Origin: Eleginops maclovinus
Taxonomy: Eukaryota > Chordata > Actinopteri > Perciformes > Eleginopidae
Assembly (NCBI RefSeq): GCF_036324505.1
Contig: NC_086366.1
Location: 4,910,427-4,974,426, forward strand
Length of the DNA stretch: 64,000 bases
Reading direction: 5' to 3'
Shown: in pieces, positions 29,262 through 42,309 of the stretch
Layout of the letters: every line of letters begins with the position of its first letter
Position numbering within the stretch: the first letter of the stretch is position 1
The notes under the pieces: model-generated
Told to the model about the DNA's origin: nothing
Databases searched by the model: none
Seen by the model: the letters and a program-made list of their open reading frames with translations, nothing else
Made by a program: the position numbers and the translations under genes

Positions 29262-29335
29262 TTAAAGAGGCCCTATTAGGCTTTTTGGGGGGTTTTCCTA
29301 TAGTGTGTTTTGTGCAAGTCAAAATCCCCGTTGTT
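29262..29335 (+). mobile_element. TTAA-type MITE copy 7 (left terminus only)
   Basis: TTAA at 29262-29265 is followed by AGAGGCCCTATTAGGC, then TTTTTGGGGGGTTTTCC and TATAGTGTGTT. The homology stops where the next repeat starts. Confidence 0.88.
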
Positions 29336-29344
29336 CATAGTAGA

Positions 29345-29465
29345 TCCTTTTAATTTTGGTACTTTAAGTATATTTTGATGCACTTTTAATCAGGTAACAT
29401 TTTGAATGCAAGCAGTGTTACTCTACAAAGTAAAAGGTCCGAGTACTTTTCCCCCCACTTCCCAA
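29345..29465. mobile_element. hAT-like fish repeat fragment
   Basis: Contains GGTACTTTAAGTATATTTTG, GATGCACTTTTAATCAG, ACTCTACAAAGTAAAAG and GTCCGAGTACTTTTCC. These are characteristic phrases of a very common fish non-autonomous DNA repeat usually assigned to hAT. The assignment is from memory of the motif, not from a database search. Confidence 0.6.
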
Positions 29466-31099
29466 TTGTCAGTATTTGTGTCTGCATCACCTCTCCAGCT
29501 TGCCAAACTCACCTGCGCTCTTTCTGTATTTCAGGTCATGCAGCAGCTGACATTCATCTGCAGCACGGTTTGTGTGTGTGTGTTGATTTTGATGAGAACA
29601 CACAATGTGTATGGACGGGGTAGGGCTCTGCGATGTCATTATTTTCTGATTTGTTGAGTGAGTAAACAAGCAGGAAGGAAGGCAACACCGCAGCATACAA
29701 ATCATGAACTCAGTTATATTCTTGCATTTGTAAACTGAAGCTGCCACGTGGCGCCATGCTAGATTGTGTCGACCCAATTTTGCACAGCACCTGATGTTGT
29801 CTTTCAGGGGCAACACAGCTATTCAGACTCTGTTTGCTCCTGATTGTATCGCCTAGCTAGTTAGTGTGGATCTGGATCTCCCTGTCCCCCCTCAGTAACT
29901 CTGTCAGACATATTGCTTTCCTCCCCACCGCCTCTGCTCCTCATCATTGTCCGCATACCAGCTGTAGCTATAGAGATACTCAAAAGTGCCTTTAGCGGTG
30001 CATACTATCAGACAAAGGTATCTTCACATCACTGCCAGTCAATACCTGTCCAAACTACAGCTAGCCAAAAATACTAGCTTAATCACTTACACTACATTCA
30101 TAATTATTGTAGTGGTGTTGATTCATAACTAAATGGAATTGCGTTTATCAACCTGACATTTCATTTTGAGGTTCATATTTGTATTTCATATTATCTCTGC
30201 TGCTATCACACTGTGAGCACTGTCTGTTCCTAAGGTGGAGACCCTGTCCTATATCTCACACTCATGATTCGGCAAAAAAATCTTTCCTCTGTTCTGAAAA
30301 CACCTAAATAGCGAGTGCAGTTCCACCGTTAAACCGAGGTAGTGATGGTTCTTACGTCCAGAGGACTCCAGTCAATGCAATACATGAAGCTTTGTTCTAA
30401 TTCCTCTGCTTTATTTGCATCTTCTCTGCCATGCGTGTCATGGTAAACGTTCACGTTGGATCTACGGAAGGAAGCTGGGGTCAAACTTGGTCATGGAATG
30501 AAAATGACGCAATTGCGAGCGTTATCAGCCTTAATGTATCCACAAAAAGCTCTCTTGCACTTCCCATGAGTGTAAACCAAACACTGGCACGATGGCTCTT
30601 TTATTTCTGCAAACACAATTCAGCTTAACCTGGCCCCAGCAGACAGAGGGCCAAATCGACTTTCACCCGTAACAAAACGGAGCCACATCAGAAGACCCAG
30701 AGCAGGGGCTGATCGCGGGATTCCAGCTGTGATCGGCTCCCCTTTAGTCCCCCTGTGTGCTGGGATTCTCTGGGATAAGCGGGGCAGGGGAGGGACTTTG
30801 AAGTTTTTTCTGAGTTGCGGGCAGAGCTTTCAGTGTTTTCCGTCGGCACATCGCGGAAAGACCTGGAATGTGAACGATTCGGGATTTGTGTTTGGGCTGA
30901 ACTAATTGAGTCCCCTCAAAACCTCGCTGCCCTGACTCCAGGACAGTGCTGGCACACAGACACACACATCCAAACACACACACACAAGCATGCATGCTCC
31001 CTTTTGTCTATTTCAGTGCCAAGCCTAATCCTGCCTCACCAGCTGCAGGAAAACAGACACACAGAGAGGGAGAATCTCCTCCCTCCATTCAGTTCAAAT
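29466..31099. other. Non-coding unique sequence
   Basis: About 1.6 kb. The segment 30660-30960 is relatively GC-rich. Frames at 30815-31254 have no recognisable domain. No gene called. Confidence 0.45.
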
Positions 31100-31155
31100 T
31101 CACTTTTCAATTTCAAGGTGCTTTATTGGCAAGGCCGTGCCAGAGTGATGCCAAG
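31100..31155 (-). mobile_element. Retroposon 3'-tail-like fragment
   Basis: CAATTTCAAGGTGCTTTATT followed by GGCAAGGC resembles the reversed 3' tail of fish LINE/SINE copies (an AATAAAGCACC-type end). It is a short, isolated fragment. Confidence 0.4.
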
Positions 31156-32208
31156 GCAATTAACAAAAGAACCGGCGCTTTCAAAGCGAGAAGACAGAAA
31201 AAAAGCAGCAACACTGGCATTATAATGTGGCATACACTACAATCACAACAATAATAATAAGCATCATTTCAATTTCCATTCCTTATTTTTTCTGCACACA
31301 CACTGTCTCCGGGGGGTCAGTACAGGATTTTTTCCCCTCTCCTAATTGTGATGAGCCATGGAAAGTGCTGTAAACACATGGAAGCAAAGAGGAGGCGGCA
31401 ATGGAAGACTGATCACAGCAAATTAGTTTCCCTGGAAGTGATTGGGCCTCTTTGATTGCACCCGACGTAAGTTCCCCTTATCCAACATGACACCTGAGTA
31501 CAGAGGCGTGTAATGTTTAGAGTATAGAGAATGTAATGTACTAAAAAGATAAATTTGCCAGTGCAAGGTGTCGAATGGAAAGTGGGATCATTTGTAATCA
31601 CAATGCGGAGTGAGTGTTTGATGTTCTTTGAATGGAGCGCTGAAGTTCATTTTTAATTCTCTTTGAAACCGGGTAAAATAATGAGTGGTAAGAACAACGG
31701 AGCCTTGGTTACATTTTAGAAGGGTGAGTGGGCCGTGGTCAAAGTATGGCATGGAATAAAACACAAGGCCATAAAAGAAAAAGGAAACTTGTTTTATTTA
31801 ACCCCATTGCAACAATTTGCTTTTCACTTTCCATCAGCTGTCACCACCTGATGAAAAGAACCCAAAACCATGAAGAAAAGAGTAATGTAATGTGCTGGCT
31901 TTGTATTTAAATGTGCGGTAGTCATGGTCTGAAAGGCCTTTTTCTGTACAGAACATTATGCATGGATATGCAGGGTTCATGACTCACCTAATAAGAAATG
32001 GTTCTCACTTATTTTGGAGAAAGCACCAAATGTTTTACTGTGCTTGTACCACAGGTCACTCTGACCAGTATTGCGCCTACATGATGGAAAATGACTCCAG
32101 AGACATCATCTCTTTGGTACTGGTTTATTAGAGGCAGATGGCAGGCAGCCTGATAATCAAGAAGTAGCATTTACCCAGAATATGGACATATTTTCAAACG
32201 CAATCTCA
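31156..32208. other. Non-coding unique sequence
   Basis: No supported gene or repeat. Confidence 0.5.
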
Positions 32209-32552
32209 TTTAATGTTCAAAAAGCTCTTTATTTTTCTCATACTGTCTGTGCTGCAGCACTTCTTTTCACCCTCTGAAACCAGAGCCCAGTCTGCTCTGG
32301 TGTGATTGGTCAACCACTTAGAGATGTCCCGCCCCTTAGCCTATCACCTACAATGTGTTGGAGTAGTAGCAAATAGAAGAAATAGTGATGTCACTTTGAT
32401 TCGGTAGTAAACAAAGGAGTCCAATGGAGGTGTTTCAGGGTGGGTTAGAAACTCTCTCGTGGGGGAACATTGGGATGTTAGCCTTTGCAGAGCATTTAAA
32501 TGCACAAACACCTATATGACACAGTATAGGAAAGGGAAAACCCCCCCCTAAA
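32209..32552 (-). mobile_element. TTAA-type MITE copy 8 (reversed)
   Basis: Reads TTTAATGTTCAAAAAGCTC, CTCATACTGTCTGTGCTGC, CCAGAGCCCAGTCTGCTC, GTGATTGGTCAACCACTTAG, GATGTCCCGCCCCTTAGCC, AAACAAAGGAGTCCAATGG and GACACAGTATAGGAAAG. A deletion has removed one of the two CCAAT boxes. The termini are eroded. Confidence 0.92.
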
Positions 32553-32612
32553 CAAGAGAAAGAACAAGAAACAGAAAATCAGAATTATGTTTTAGGCCAA
32601 ATGTAGAACTCT

Positions 32613-32615
<3 letters not shown>

Positions 32616-32644
<29 letters not shown>
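32616..32644 (+). repeat. (GT)n microsatellite, ~29 bp
   Basis: Short GT run. Confidence 0.95.
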
Positions 32645-32813
32645 ATTTGATATGGGTGCCTTAAAGCGTGGTGTTAGCCACTTGACATTTAGGAAGAGCT
32701 TTCATTAAGTTAGACGGCTATCTCAGACAGTTATGATGACGGGACTTTGCGAGTTATCCCAGTAAATACTGTGTCCGTCTTAGATCAATAACACCCTAAT
32801 CCTCAGATGACTT

Positions 32814-32814
<1 letters not shown>

Positions 32815-32857
<43 letters not shown>
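32815..32857 (+). repeat. (CA)n microsatellite, ~43 bp
   Basis: CA run ~170 bp after the GT run, in opposite sense. The pair could form a dinucleotide stem. Confidence 0.96.
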
Positions 32858-32860
<3 letters not shown>

Positions 32861-33171
32861 CTCGCTCTCCCTCTCTTTTATAGTTGACAGGCATACAAAA
32901 ATGTGCACAAATACCAGCATGAGTTTAATCCTCACAAACGCCACTGGGTCATCAGCTTTAGAGCTTTCAATACATTACAGCAAATGTAAATGAGAGGCTG
33001 AGCGACAGAGATGAAAGGATAGAGAAAAGTAACCAATACAAGTCTGAAAATAATATGTAGGATATTGCAGTCTCGGGAGTACACAGTGGTTGAGGGGGAA
33101 GTGAGCAATGCTGGTTATTATCTACATTATTCAGCCATGGAAGAAGTACACCGATGCATACAATTAGCACT

Positions 33172-33987
33172 ACCAGCCTCAAAATATACTTAATGTACCA
33201 AAAGTAAAAGTTCTCATTATGCAAATCCTTGACCCTCGCCCTAACCCCGATATAATCAAATAAGAAACTTTAATTCTAACACTTGATGAATGTTTTTTTT
33301 TTTCAAAGGCGGTAAAGATCTAGTGGCTTGTGACTTTACTTCAGGTGTTGCTAAAGGATTCGCAGGAACAGGAGGTGGAAGGGGTAGAGGAAGCCTGCGT
33401 TGAGTCACTCCAGTCAATGCGCTATGATTGGCTTGTGGGAATAGAGTTGATTTGGGAGGGGTGAGCATCGTAAGATGGAAATACGTGTATGACAGGATAT
33501 AAAGACGGTCTTCCTGATTGAGCTTGTGCTGCGCTTCATGTGGTGATTGTATAACACATCAATCAAAATCAGGCAATTAAAGGTATTTCAAAGTGGAGTA
33601 AACGTATCTTTAGCTTTTAAATGTAGGGGTAAAAGTTGAGAAACATTCAAAATACTCAAGTAAAGCACAAGCCCCTCAAAATGTAGTGCATTATACTTGA
33701 GTAGTTCTCGCAGGACAGTTAGTCTCTGTCTGAATATATATAAATGATCCTGCACAATAATCAATAATATGCCTCTTTTTTCTGTCACTCTTCTGGATCA
33801 TGAAAGCAGATGGAAGTGGGTTTTTGATATTCGATATAGAAAATATATCCTGATAAAGAAACAAACCCTAACCCTAATATATGTATAGATGTTGTAATTG
33901 GACAAAGCTTTTTGCAATGCTGTATGGACCTGCCAAAAGAAAGCTATTTGAATTTGAGTAAATGTACTTGGTTACTTTACACCACGG
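33172..33987. mobile_element. hAT-like fish repeat, scattered and probably interrupted
   Basis: Pieces of the same family as 29345-29465 occur at 33183-33230 (AATATACTTAATGTACC, AAAAGTAAAAGTTCTC, ATTATGCA), 33655-33710 (ATACTCAAGTAAAGCAC, ATTATACTTGAGTAG) and 33952-33987 (TTTGAGTAAATGTACTTGG, TTACTTTACACCAC). The intervening 33240-33560 is unlike the family, so an insertion or fusion is likely. No coding capacity. Confidence 0.55.
33866..33881 (-). repeat. Telomere-like CCCTAA motif
   Basis: AAACCCTAACCCTAA. A G-strand TTTAGGG-like motif follows at 34103-34118 in the opposite orientation. Confidence 0.55.
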
Positions 33988-34629
33988 ACAGCATTCACAC
34001 TGTTGAATAACTGAACAGCATTTCTTGTTGTGTAGATGTGATATGGGCAGGGTGTATTAGGTCAGCGTTGCAGAGAGAAAATCCTGATTACTTTCTTTTT
34101 AGGGTTTAGGGTTTGAGAACAAAGCACTGACTGGTACAGAGCCCATCAGTGGCCACCTCTGCCGGTGGGCTCCACTCTTTACTGTTTTACTTTCTACCGA
34201 GTTCACAATAAATGCCCCCAATTACTGTGGTTGAAGGGATCAGTAATCCTCCAAAAAAATCCTCGTTCATTGCTCCAGCACAGCTTCAGATTGAGACTTA
34301 ATGATATTTACAGCCAATAAACACATTTGCATATGGAATAACCGGGAAAAGAGGTCCTTTTTTTTGCGTGTGAATGGTAATGCCAGACGTTGAGGAACAC
34401 AGAAGAAGAAATTGATGACGAATTAATTCATTTATAAACATCTAATTATGAAAAGCTCCGAACCAAAAGAAATGTTATTGATAAGTTGGTAAAAAATAAG
34501 ATTTATAGTGATGCTTGGAGACAAAAATAGAAATCAAAACGCTTGAACAACTAAATTAAATAGCCTTCCAGTTTTAGTATAATTTCAGGGTTATTAAGGA
34601 TATTTCATATTTTTTGAAGTGGACTCCAA
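33988..34629. other. Non-coding unique sequence
   Basis: AT-rich; no gene supported. Confidence 0.5.
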
Positions 34630-35300
34630 CTCTTATCTGTATTCAAGAGGGATAATTAATAACTCTGGCAGACGCTAGCATTTTGTATTAATTAGCAAAG
34701 TTGAAGTAAGTTAATACTGTGTGAATTATCAGCAGCAGAACAGTAGAAAACGCTTCCCTAACAAACACTGTTGCAGCAGCAGAAAAAGGGCAAAGGGGGG
34801 TAAAGTATAATTTTGTTTCAGTAACTTAGAAATATGACTATTTTTGCTCAGGCATTAAACGCACACTGCTTTTTGATAGTGTACTAGAAATTGAATTATG
34901 CAAATCATTCGTCGGGGAAATTGTCCCGTACTCCGCCTTGCTGATTACTGTAATAAGGTTTTTAACATATTAATTCCCCCCCCCCTCCACATCATATTTT
35001 TCACATTTGCTATGAAGAAGAGACCATATTGAGAGGAGGTGGTGAGAATAACATGTATGCAAATATGATTTCCTTATCAAACCGTGTCTTGTTACCCCTT
35101 CATTACCACGTTTCATTAATTACAGCAGGGATGTAATGGGGGATATTTACAAGCCTTCAAAGGCTGTACGATATATAGAGAGATAATAAATAATTGTGCT
35201 GCTGGAGCAATGTGCTCAGATGTTTTTCCCAGCTTTTACTTCTTAATTAAGCTACTGTATGTGCTCACATGTTTAACACACATGGAGAATAGGAGCTTCA
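34630..35300. promoter_or_regulatory. Candidate conserved non-coding element (enhancer-like)
   Basis: Very dense in TAATTA/ATTAAT/TTAATTAA cores (GGATAATTAATAACTC, GTATTAATTAGCAAAG, TTCATTAATTACAGC, TTCTTAATTAAGC), with an octamer-type ATGCAAAT at about 34898 and TTTACTTCTTAATTAAGC near 35240. It has no open frame of note and no repeat-family match inside the window. Such texture is typical of developmental-gene enhancers in vertebrates. Conservation itself cannot be seen from one sequence. Confidence 0.35.
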
Positions 35301-35754
35301 GACATAAAGTGGGAGGTGTTGAAATTAACTCCTGGGTATTAACTTGTGTTAACACAACAATTATAATCTGATTAAGTGTTGATGACACTGGACTAAAGCA
35401 GTTGATTGCCTCTTGGATGTGTGATCTGTGATGGGCTATACAAATAACACTTACTCAAGCACTGGGAAACGTGTGATTACAATTACAAATATGGCAAGAT
35501 GTCTTAGAAAACCTGGTTGACAGTCAAAGAACGTCTGCTTGATTAATATAGCTTCTATACAAACACTTTGTACCTCTTAAGGTTATAATAATTAATCAAT
35601 AATCTATTAATATGTCCTTTAAATTCCCCCTTTTGTGTATCTGTTCAATTTGTTGTGTCAAATGTAAAAAAATTAAAATGAAGGGTGATATTTTAGACGG
35701 ATTGGAAGGAGATTTTTAAACACGTCATGTAGGCGTTATGTTTTTTTCACTCAC
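35301..35754. other. Non-coding unique sequence
   Basis: AT-rich; no supported gene. Confidence 0.5.
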
Positions 35755-36580
35755 AGTATAATTTAGTTAACGCCAACTCAAATTCCTTAACTTTTCTCGC
35801 CGACTCCACTCAGTTTTATTTACGTATAGGCAAATCGCATTGGAAAGTTTAAGCAATTGAAAATATGAAAGAACTCAACCAACTCCTAAAAATGCATGAT
35901 TTTTTTAGAGTTTTTACGTTCAGCTTGAAAATAAAATAAAACATTCTCAGCAATCTACTAAAGCTGTAACACCATTTTAACATGAATCACTTTCTTTACA
36001 CCTTAATTGTGCAAATATAGATGCACGTCATGTTTTGGCACATCATATAACACATTTGTTGTAGGCCCTGCTTTTGTTTTTCACTTGCACTATAATTGAG
36101 CTGAACAAACTCAAATGTCTTGAGCTCTTTTGTAGGCTCTTCTCAATTTGTTTAACTGACCCAACCACCTCCCCCTAAAATGGGAAACTATTGCATTCAT
36201 TTAAAAGTGTTCTGCCCACAAACTGTTTGAGCGTAGCTAGAGAATACATATTTCCAGGATAAATCAAGTTGTTTCCCTTAATGTAAGTGCCATTGTGCCA
36301 TACTGTATTACAATTTACTTGTAGTCTATTTTTTTCCCTTGCAGTTGAATCGGGTTAACCAAGCTCAAATTTCTTGACATTTATTTGACACACAGGCAAA
36401 CCACATTGAAACAACTTAAAGTATTCAAAAGCTCACCCAACTCCCAGAATTATTGGAAACTGTTGCATCAATTTAAAAGTTTTGGCTAAGAAACTGTTTC
36501 AGAGTGTTGCTTAAGAAACATTTCTCTCAGCAATCTGCTAAAGCCACAACACTGTTCAGTATGAATCACGTATCCCTGAA
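35755..36580 (+). repeat. Diverged ~290-bp repeat, three units
   Basis: Unit A is at about 35755-35990, B at 36060-36260 and C at 36340-36580. A and C share AACTCAAAT(T), TTTATTT, GGCAAA(T)C.CATTG(G)AAA, AAAGTATTCAAAAGCTCA versus AAATATGAAAGAACTCA, CCAACTCC, TCTCAGCAATCT.CTAAAGC and ATGAATCAC. B shares AACTCAAATGTCTTGA, GGAAACTATTGCATTCATTTAAAAGTG and AAACTGTTT with C. The spacing is ~290 bp. It reads as an old tandem array or a nested repeat. Confidence 0.75.
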
Positions 36581-36920
<340 letters not shown>

Positions 36921-37106
36921 CTCATTTTCCTCGCCTCTTTCTGGTTAGCAGGCCCAGGGCTACTGTGGTTGCCATGGAGTTTTGACATCGTTTTATAAAT
37001 GAGAATAGATGAGTCTGGGAAGTCAATATGGGCTGGAGCTGCTGAAGGGTGTTATGGGAAAAAAATGAACACGGCTCCACAGAAATAACCTCCACTTCCC
37101 GCCGAG

Positions 37107-37107
<1 letters not shown>

Positions 37108-37163
<56 letters not shown>
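37108..37163 (+). repeat. (CA)n microsatellite, ~56 bp
   Basis: CA run 190 bp downstream of the GT run. The two are complementary, forming a potential dinucleotide hairpin with unique DNA in the loop. Confidence 0.98.
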
Positions 37164-37164
<1 letters not shown>

Positions 37165-40100
37165 GGATGTCTACACTAGCTCGGACACATTTATCAGCCT
37201 GTGCTGGCATGCCGGCCACCACAAGAGGCTCATTGAGGTTATCATCCAAAGTGTCAGAAATAAATAACAAAGAAAGCATTATACTGGCGAGGTGCTAGAA
37301 ATGCACTTGACACAATCTACCTGCAAACAGAGCCCTTTTTGTTGTGGCTATTTATTCCATCAGCCTGCTGTCAAATAATAATTTATCTGAGCCTGGGACA
37401 CTGTTACACCTTAAGACTCACCTCACAGACCATCACGGACCAGATACTGTTTGTAATTAATCCGTCAGATATATCCGGCTTCAGCCATGTTTCCGTAGAG
37501 CACATTAAACTACACTCCAGATATATTTTGTCTGACTCCTAGCTCAGGCTGTTAGCTTGTCCCATTCATTAGCCAGTGATCTTACTTTGGAGAGAGACAC
37601 AGCTTATTGTGCCGTTTATAAATCTGGACCCAGCTATCCTCCTTCGTCTCTTCGGTTTACCCAGCATCCTCCATGTCCTTCTCCAGATTCCAGTGAGGAT
37701 AGCTGTTGTTTCGACCACCATGCTAGCCGGCTTAAGCTTGATCAGTTTTCCGTGGCGCAACTGTGGTGCAGATGCACAAAAGCAGCAACTCATGGACGAA
37801 AAACACCAAACAAAATCTCCCCACAAGTAGGTTCAGAGAGGGCACAGCTTAATAAGTTACTTTAAAGAAAAAGTATGATCACGGTAGAACCCAAAAGTAG
37901 AAAATGGTATGAAAGTAGCAGGGGATGCATGCTGCAGAAAATGTGTTTGAAGTCTTATAGAAAAACATTTCTATTGTGAATACAGCAGTAACTTTTTAAT
38001 GCAGCCATTAGAGGCTATTCTAACAGGCTGTGTTGGTCCCAGCCACACACAGAGATGATGCATTAGGATCTCAGGCAGACAGTTAACTGTCAGCACACTG
38101 GGAGATTAATGGACAAACACACAGTTACAGCAGGAGTCTGCCCGGGTAAGGAGCGAAGGGATGGATATGTAGAGAACACCAAAGGGAAGAGAACTTGTAC
38201 AGAGATTGTGTTTGAAACTTAACTCACGAGCTGTATATATTTTAAGTCTTGTATTCATTTGATAAACTAAGGGATTTAAGGGAATATTAGTGTACTTTCA
38301 CTGACTCCCAGCTGGTTAGAAGGGTTAAACCATTATAAAAAGAAAGGTAAAGTGTGGGCAGAAGGAGCTGCTTTACAGGACCGTTTTGGGTGCACATATG
38401 TTTAGGGATGCTGCCAACTAGGAGAACCACATCAGAATAAAGAAGTATGCATTATCGAGTGGGTTGCTGAGGTAATCACACACCTGGATTCATAAAGAGG
38501 TGAAAGCCCTATCCAGACCAACAATACAACAGCAAAAACTAACACTTACTTTTCTAGACCAATGGGTTGATGTTGATTTTAGTAAAAAGACGAAGAAACC
38601 ACATGCATGTCTACATCAATATAGCTATGGTAGAGCAATGTACAGTTTCCATTTCTTGAATCCACATAATAAATAACCTCACTTGATCATCACCATCTCA
38701 GTGAGAAATGGTTGTAGTTCCTAGGGATATTTAAAACTTTCCCAGCCAAGCTTTTGTTAACTTTTACAGCGAAGTAATAGGAAGCACGGCCCAGGACAGG
38801 AGGGCTCTGCAGCAGGAGATTAAAACTGCCCAGAACATTATTAGTACCAATCTACTTAAGCAATAGTGATATTGGGGGAGAAGAGGTGACTGCATAGAGC
38901 CCAAAGGATATTAAAGCATAAAACCAACCCCAGCCTTGGCCTGTCTGTAAAAGCTGTCATCTATCTACAGTCATTTGTTAAGAATTGGCACACTGCTACA
39001 TCAGACACCGCCACAAACAGACGTATTGTACATGTACCCACTTCTTTCCCTCCGAGCCTGTAGCTTTCCGTAATGCAGATTAGACACTGTGCATGCATGG
39101 CAATACTAGAAAATTAGCTTTCTGACTAAGTAGACCTTCAGTCTTCTCTCACTTCTAAGACTGTAATGATTTAAACAAGACTCATGACAAGAATCAGTTT
39201 TTCGGGGAGTGTGAACTGAATTCCGTGAATAATGAGAAAACCCTAACTGGAACTGTTTGGCCCTGAGGAAGAAAAAAACATGCAAATTTGTTTCTTTCAC
39301 TTGTTTTTTTTAGCATCAACTGAATTTAATGACTCTCTGGAAGACAAAGTGATCGCAGCAAAGGAATCTCTGGGTGGCGCTATCCCCTAAACTCAAAGTA
39401 AATATGATTTCCCCTCACCTTTCAACCTCCTATTATTTTTCTCCCCACTTAAATGAAATCTCTTCTCCGTCGCCTCCTTTATTAAAGTGTGGTGTAGACA
39501 GTGAGTGGTGTTGGTATTAATATATAACCTCTCTCTATCAAGCGTCCACAACCAACGTCTCCAAATAAAGGTGATCATCTTAAGAAAATATATCATTGCT
39601 TTTTTTAAAATTTGATCATTCATCTTTTTATATTGCTCTTATTTCTTGAAACCCTGAAACTCAATCAGTAATAAAACAAGTAGCACTAGTAATTGAAAAA
39701 TTATGAACAACCAAATTACAACAGAGAGCAAGAGGTCTTAAATCTTACGATGAGTCATGCTTTTTTCTTCTTAGTACATATTCATTATTTAAAAGGAAAG
39801 ATATTCGTTTGCACCTGGAGCCTCAGTCCATTATCCTTTAGTGGTTCAAGCAGTTAGAAAACATGCCAATAGCTTTACAGAAAAACAATGGCAATAATAT
39901 GCAGTTTACACCAGTTACTCACAGGTTCATGCAGTGAGGGGTGCTTATGTTGCCCAAGGGAATGTGGAATGTTTGTGAAGTAGCTCATTCAATTTGGTGA
40001 AAAACAGAATGAGTAATTGATCAAAAATATGCACAACACGAGTCAGCACAATCCAACTAAATTGATGTTGTTTAAAAACCTAGTTAGTAAGTACGCAGAG

Positions 40101-41956
40101 AAGTTGACAGCTCAAAGTTAGGAATACACTGTGAGCATACGGAGCTACAAGTAAGGAGGGTGGTTATAGTTAGGTGGGTAAGGGATGAGGTACAACGAGG
40201 CCATTGGTGTTTACGTCCTGTCTATCTTCTTCGGATTTCTCTGACGTCCAGCGCTCTGTTTTTTTAAACCTCTTTCCTTCTCTTTTTCGTTTCTTTGCTG
40301 GGGAGAGTTTAGCTACCATGAATCCAAAGTGTTGTGCTTTCCACAAAGGCAATAATGAATTTCATGCGGTTTTTCTTGGGGGTCTTATACGGTAGTCCAT
40401 GGATCAGTGCCTCCTCTTCAGCAGCGATTTGTTCTATAGCAAAGAACAGCAGACAAGAAAGTCCAAATTGACCAATCAAAATTCAGTATTCAACTGAGCA
40501 GTTTAATAAAATGATCTAGTTGGTTGAAACACATAGCAAGACAGCAAAAACCTGCTAACACGAATGAATAGATTCAGACTTAAAACACAAAAAGAGAAAC
40601 AAAGGAAGAGCGAGCTCATGGCGATGCTTTGGATTGAATGTTAAAAGATTAAATATTGAAAAGGAATGTTAGTTCCCCAAAGCTCCTGCTTTCAATTTCT
40701 ATCCGATTTCAGCAAGAGGCCTCAGGGGATGCTGGGCTGGACGTAAAGGCGGGGGGTGAAAATATCCATCAGATGAGAGACAAGCGCAAGATGAGATGGG
40801 ATTTGGAGAAGGAATGTTTAAAGGCACTTGGGTTAAGGAAAAAGTACAAAACAAAGGAACAATAGAACCACATTACCTTTCCGCTGTTTCACAGTATGAT
40901 TTAAGTTAAGTGCAATTGAAGAATTGAATATAGAACGGTATTACAAGATGAAGAGTGGCAGGTAAATCACTGTTTTGTGCTTACATTAAGACTTGTAGCA
41001 TCATTGTTTGGGCTGTGAGAGAGAAAATGTGAAAATAGTTCCTTTCAGTGAAATGTCCACTCTCTGTTTGGTTACTTTTCTTTTCTGTAATTTAATCCGC
41101 ACATCTATTGATCCCTATTCAAGCCTTGTGTTATATCCTTGCCTTGAATCACCTAATCTCTCAGTTTTATAACCGTGCAAATACATACACAAACAACACT
41201 CTGACGTTTTGACTCGTGGATTGCTCGTGGAACACTTCTGAATCTTTCGCTGGAAATCCGAGGCTGTTTAATCAGAGCTGCCCGAGGCGGGCTGGAGGAT
41301 CCTACAATTTTAAAGTCAAGTTTTTCTGAAAAGATCAAAAAGATGCCCCGAGGAACGGGCTGTGATCTGAATGAAGTTTCAACTCTTAACCTTACAGCAC
41401 CACTTAGCTTTTTTCATTGAAAAATAAACAAATGACACTGCATTGAGTCACGGTTTGGCATACGGATAAGCAGTATCCCAAACTGTTGATTCATTTTAAT
41501 AACATTTACTCACTTTGTATTTCTTTAAAATGCTACCATGTCCTTCGTTAGCAGCTGTGACTCAGAATGTCCTCTCAAATTTAAATAAAAAGGGCACGGA
41601 CTGAATAACAATGCAAGGAGTTTTGTTCAAAGGAACCTTCATTTCTTTTCACTGTTGATCGAAATGTTCCGTCTGTGGGTGTTTTATCAAATTTTATTCT
41701 GCAAAAATCATACCTTGATCCAACTCAAGGAGATATTTCACGTCTCTCACGGTGATCAAAGTAGATACCTTCATTAAAATGAATACTTACTTCTGCCATA
41801 TTATGACAGCAGATCAGGAAGTAGCAAATCAAATTGCTGCCGCCCAAAAAACAAGGCCACACCCCTTAAATCGTATAATAAAAGCAGCAATTGAGGATGT
41901 TTTTTGTCTAAATGACTCAATTAATAATTATATCACTTTTAAGAAACTGAGTATCA
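37164..41956. other. Long non-coding unique region
   Basis: Almost 4.8 kb without a recognised repeat or gene. Frames at 37557-37865 and 37569-37830 overlap on both strands and carry no domain. 39100-39630 is AT-rich. I see no splice-flanked coding exon I can defend. Confidence 0.5.
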
Positions 41957-42309
41957 TTAAAGAGGATGTATTCTGCTCATTTTCAGGTTCATATTTGTAT
42001 TTTGTGTCTCTACTGGGACATGTCTCCATGCTTTAATGTTCAAAAAGCTCTTTATTTCTCTCATACTGTCTGTGCTGCAGCACCTCTTTTCACCCTCTGT
42101 CTGAAACCAGAGCCCAGTCTGCTCTGATTGGTTAGCTGGCCGGCTCTGTTGTGATTGGTCGACACTTAGAGGTATGCCACCACTTTTCTATAAAATGTGT
42201 TAGACTGTAGCCAATGGAAGGGCAAGTGTTACATAGTGATGTCATTATGTTGCGAAAGTAAACAAAGGAGTCCAATGGAGCCGTTTCAGGCAGGGGGGGG
42301 GTGTTGGAG
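41957..42309 (-). mobile_element. TTAA-type MITE copy 9 (reversed, left end truncated)
   Basis: TTAA at 41957-41960 starts the right terminus (AGAGGATGTATTCTGCTC). Then come TTTTCAGGTTCATATTTG, CTCTGATTGGTTAGCTGG and GTTGTGATTGGTCG (both CCAAT boxes intact), ATGTCATTATG and AACAAAGGAGTCCAATGG. Homology stops in the poly-G run near 42300 and the rest of the element is lost. Confidence 0.93.

Noticed and set aside
37557..37865. 102-codon + frame with overlapping minus frame
   Set aside because: No known motif, and the two frames exclude each other. Not enough to call an exon.
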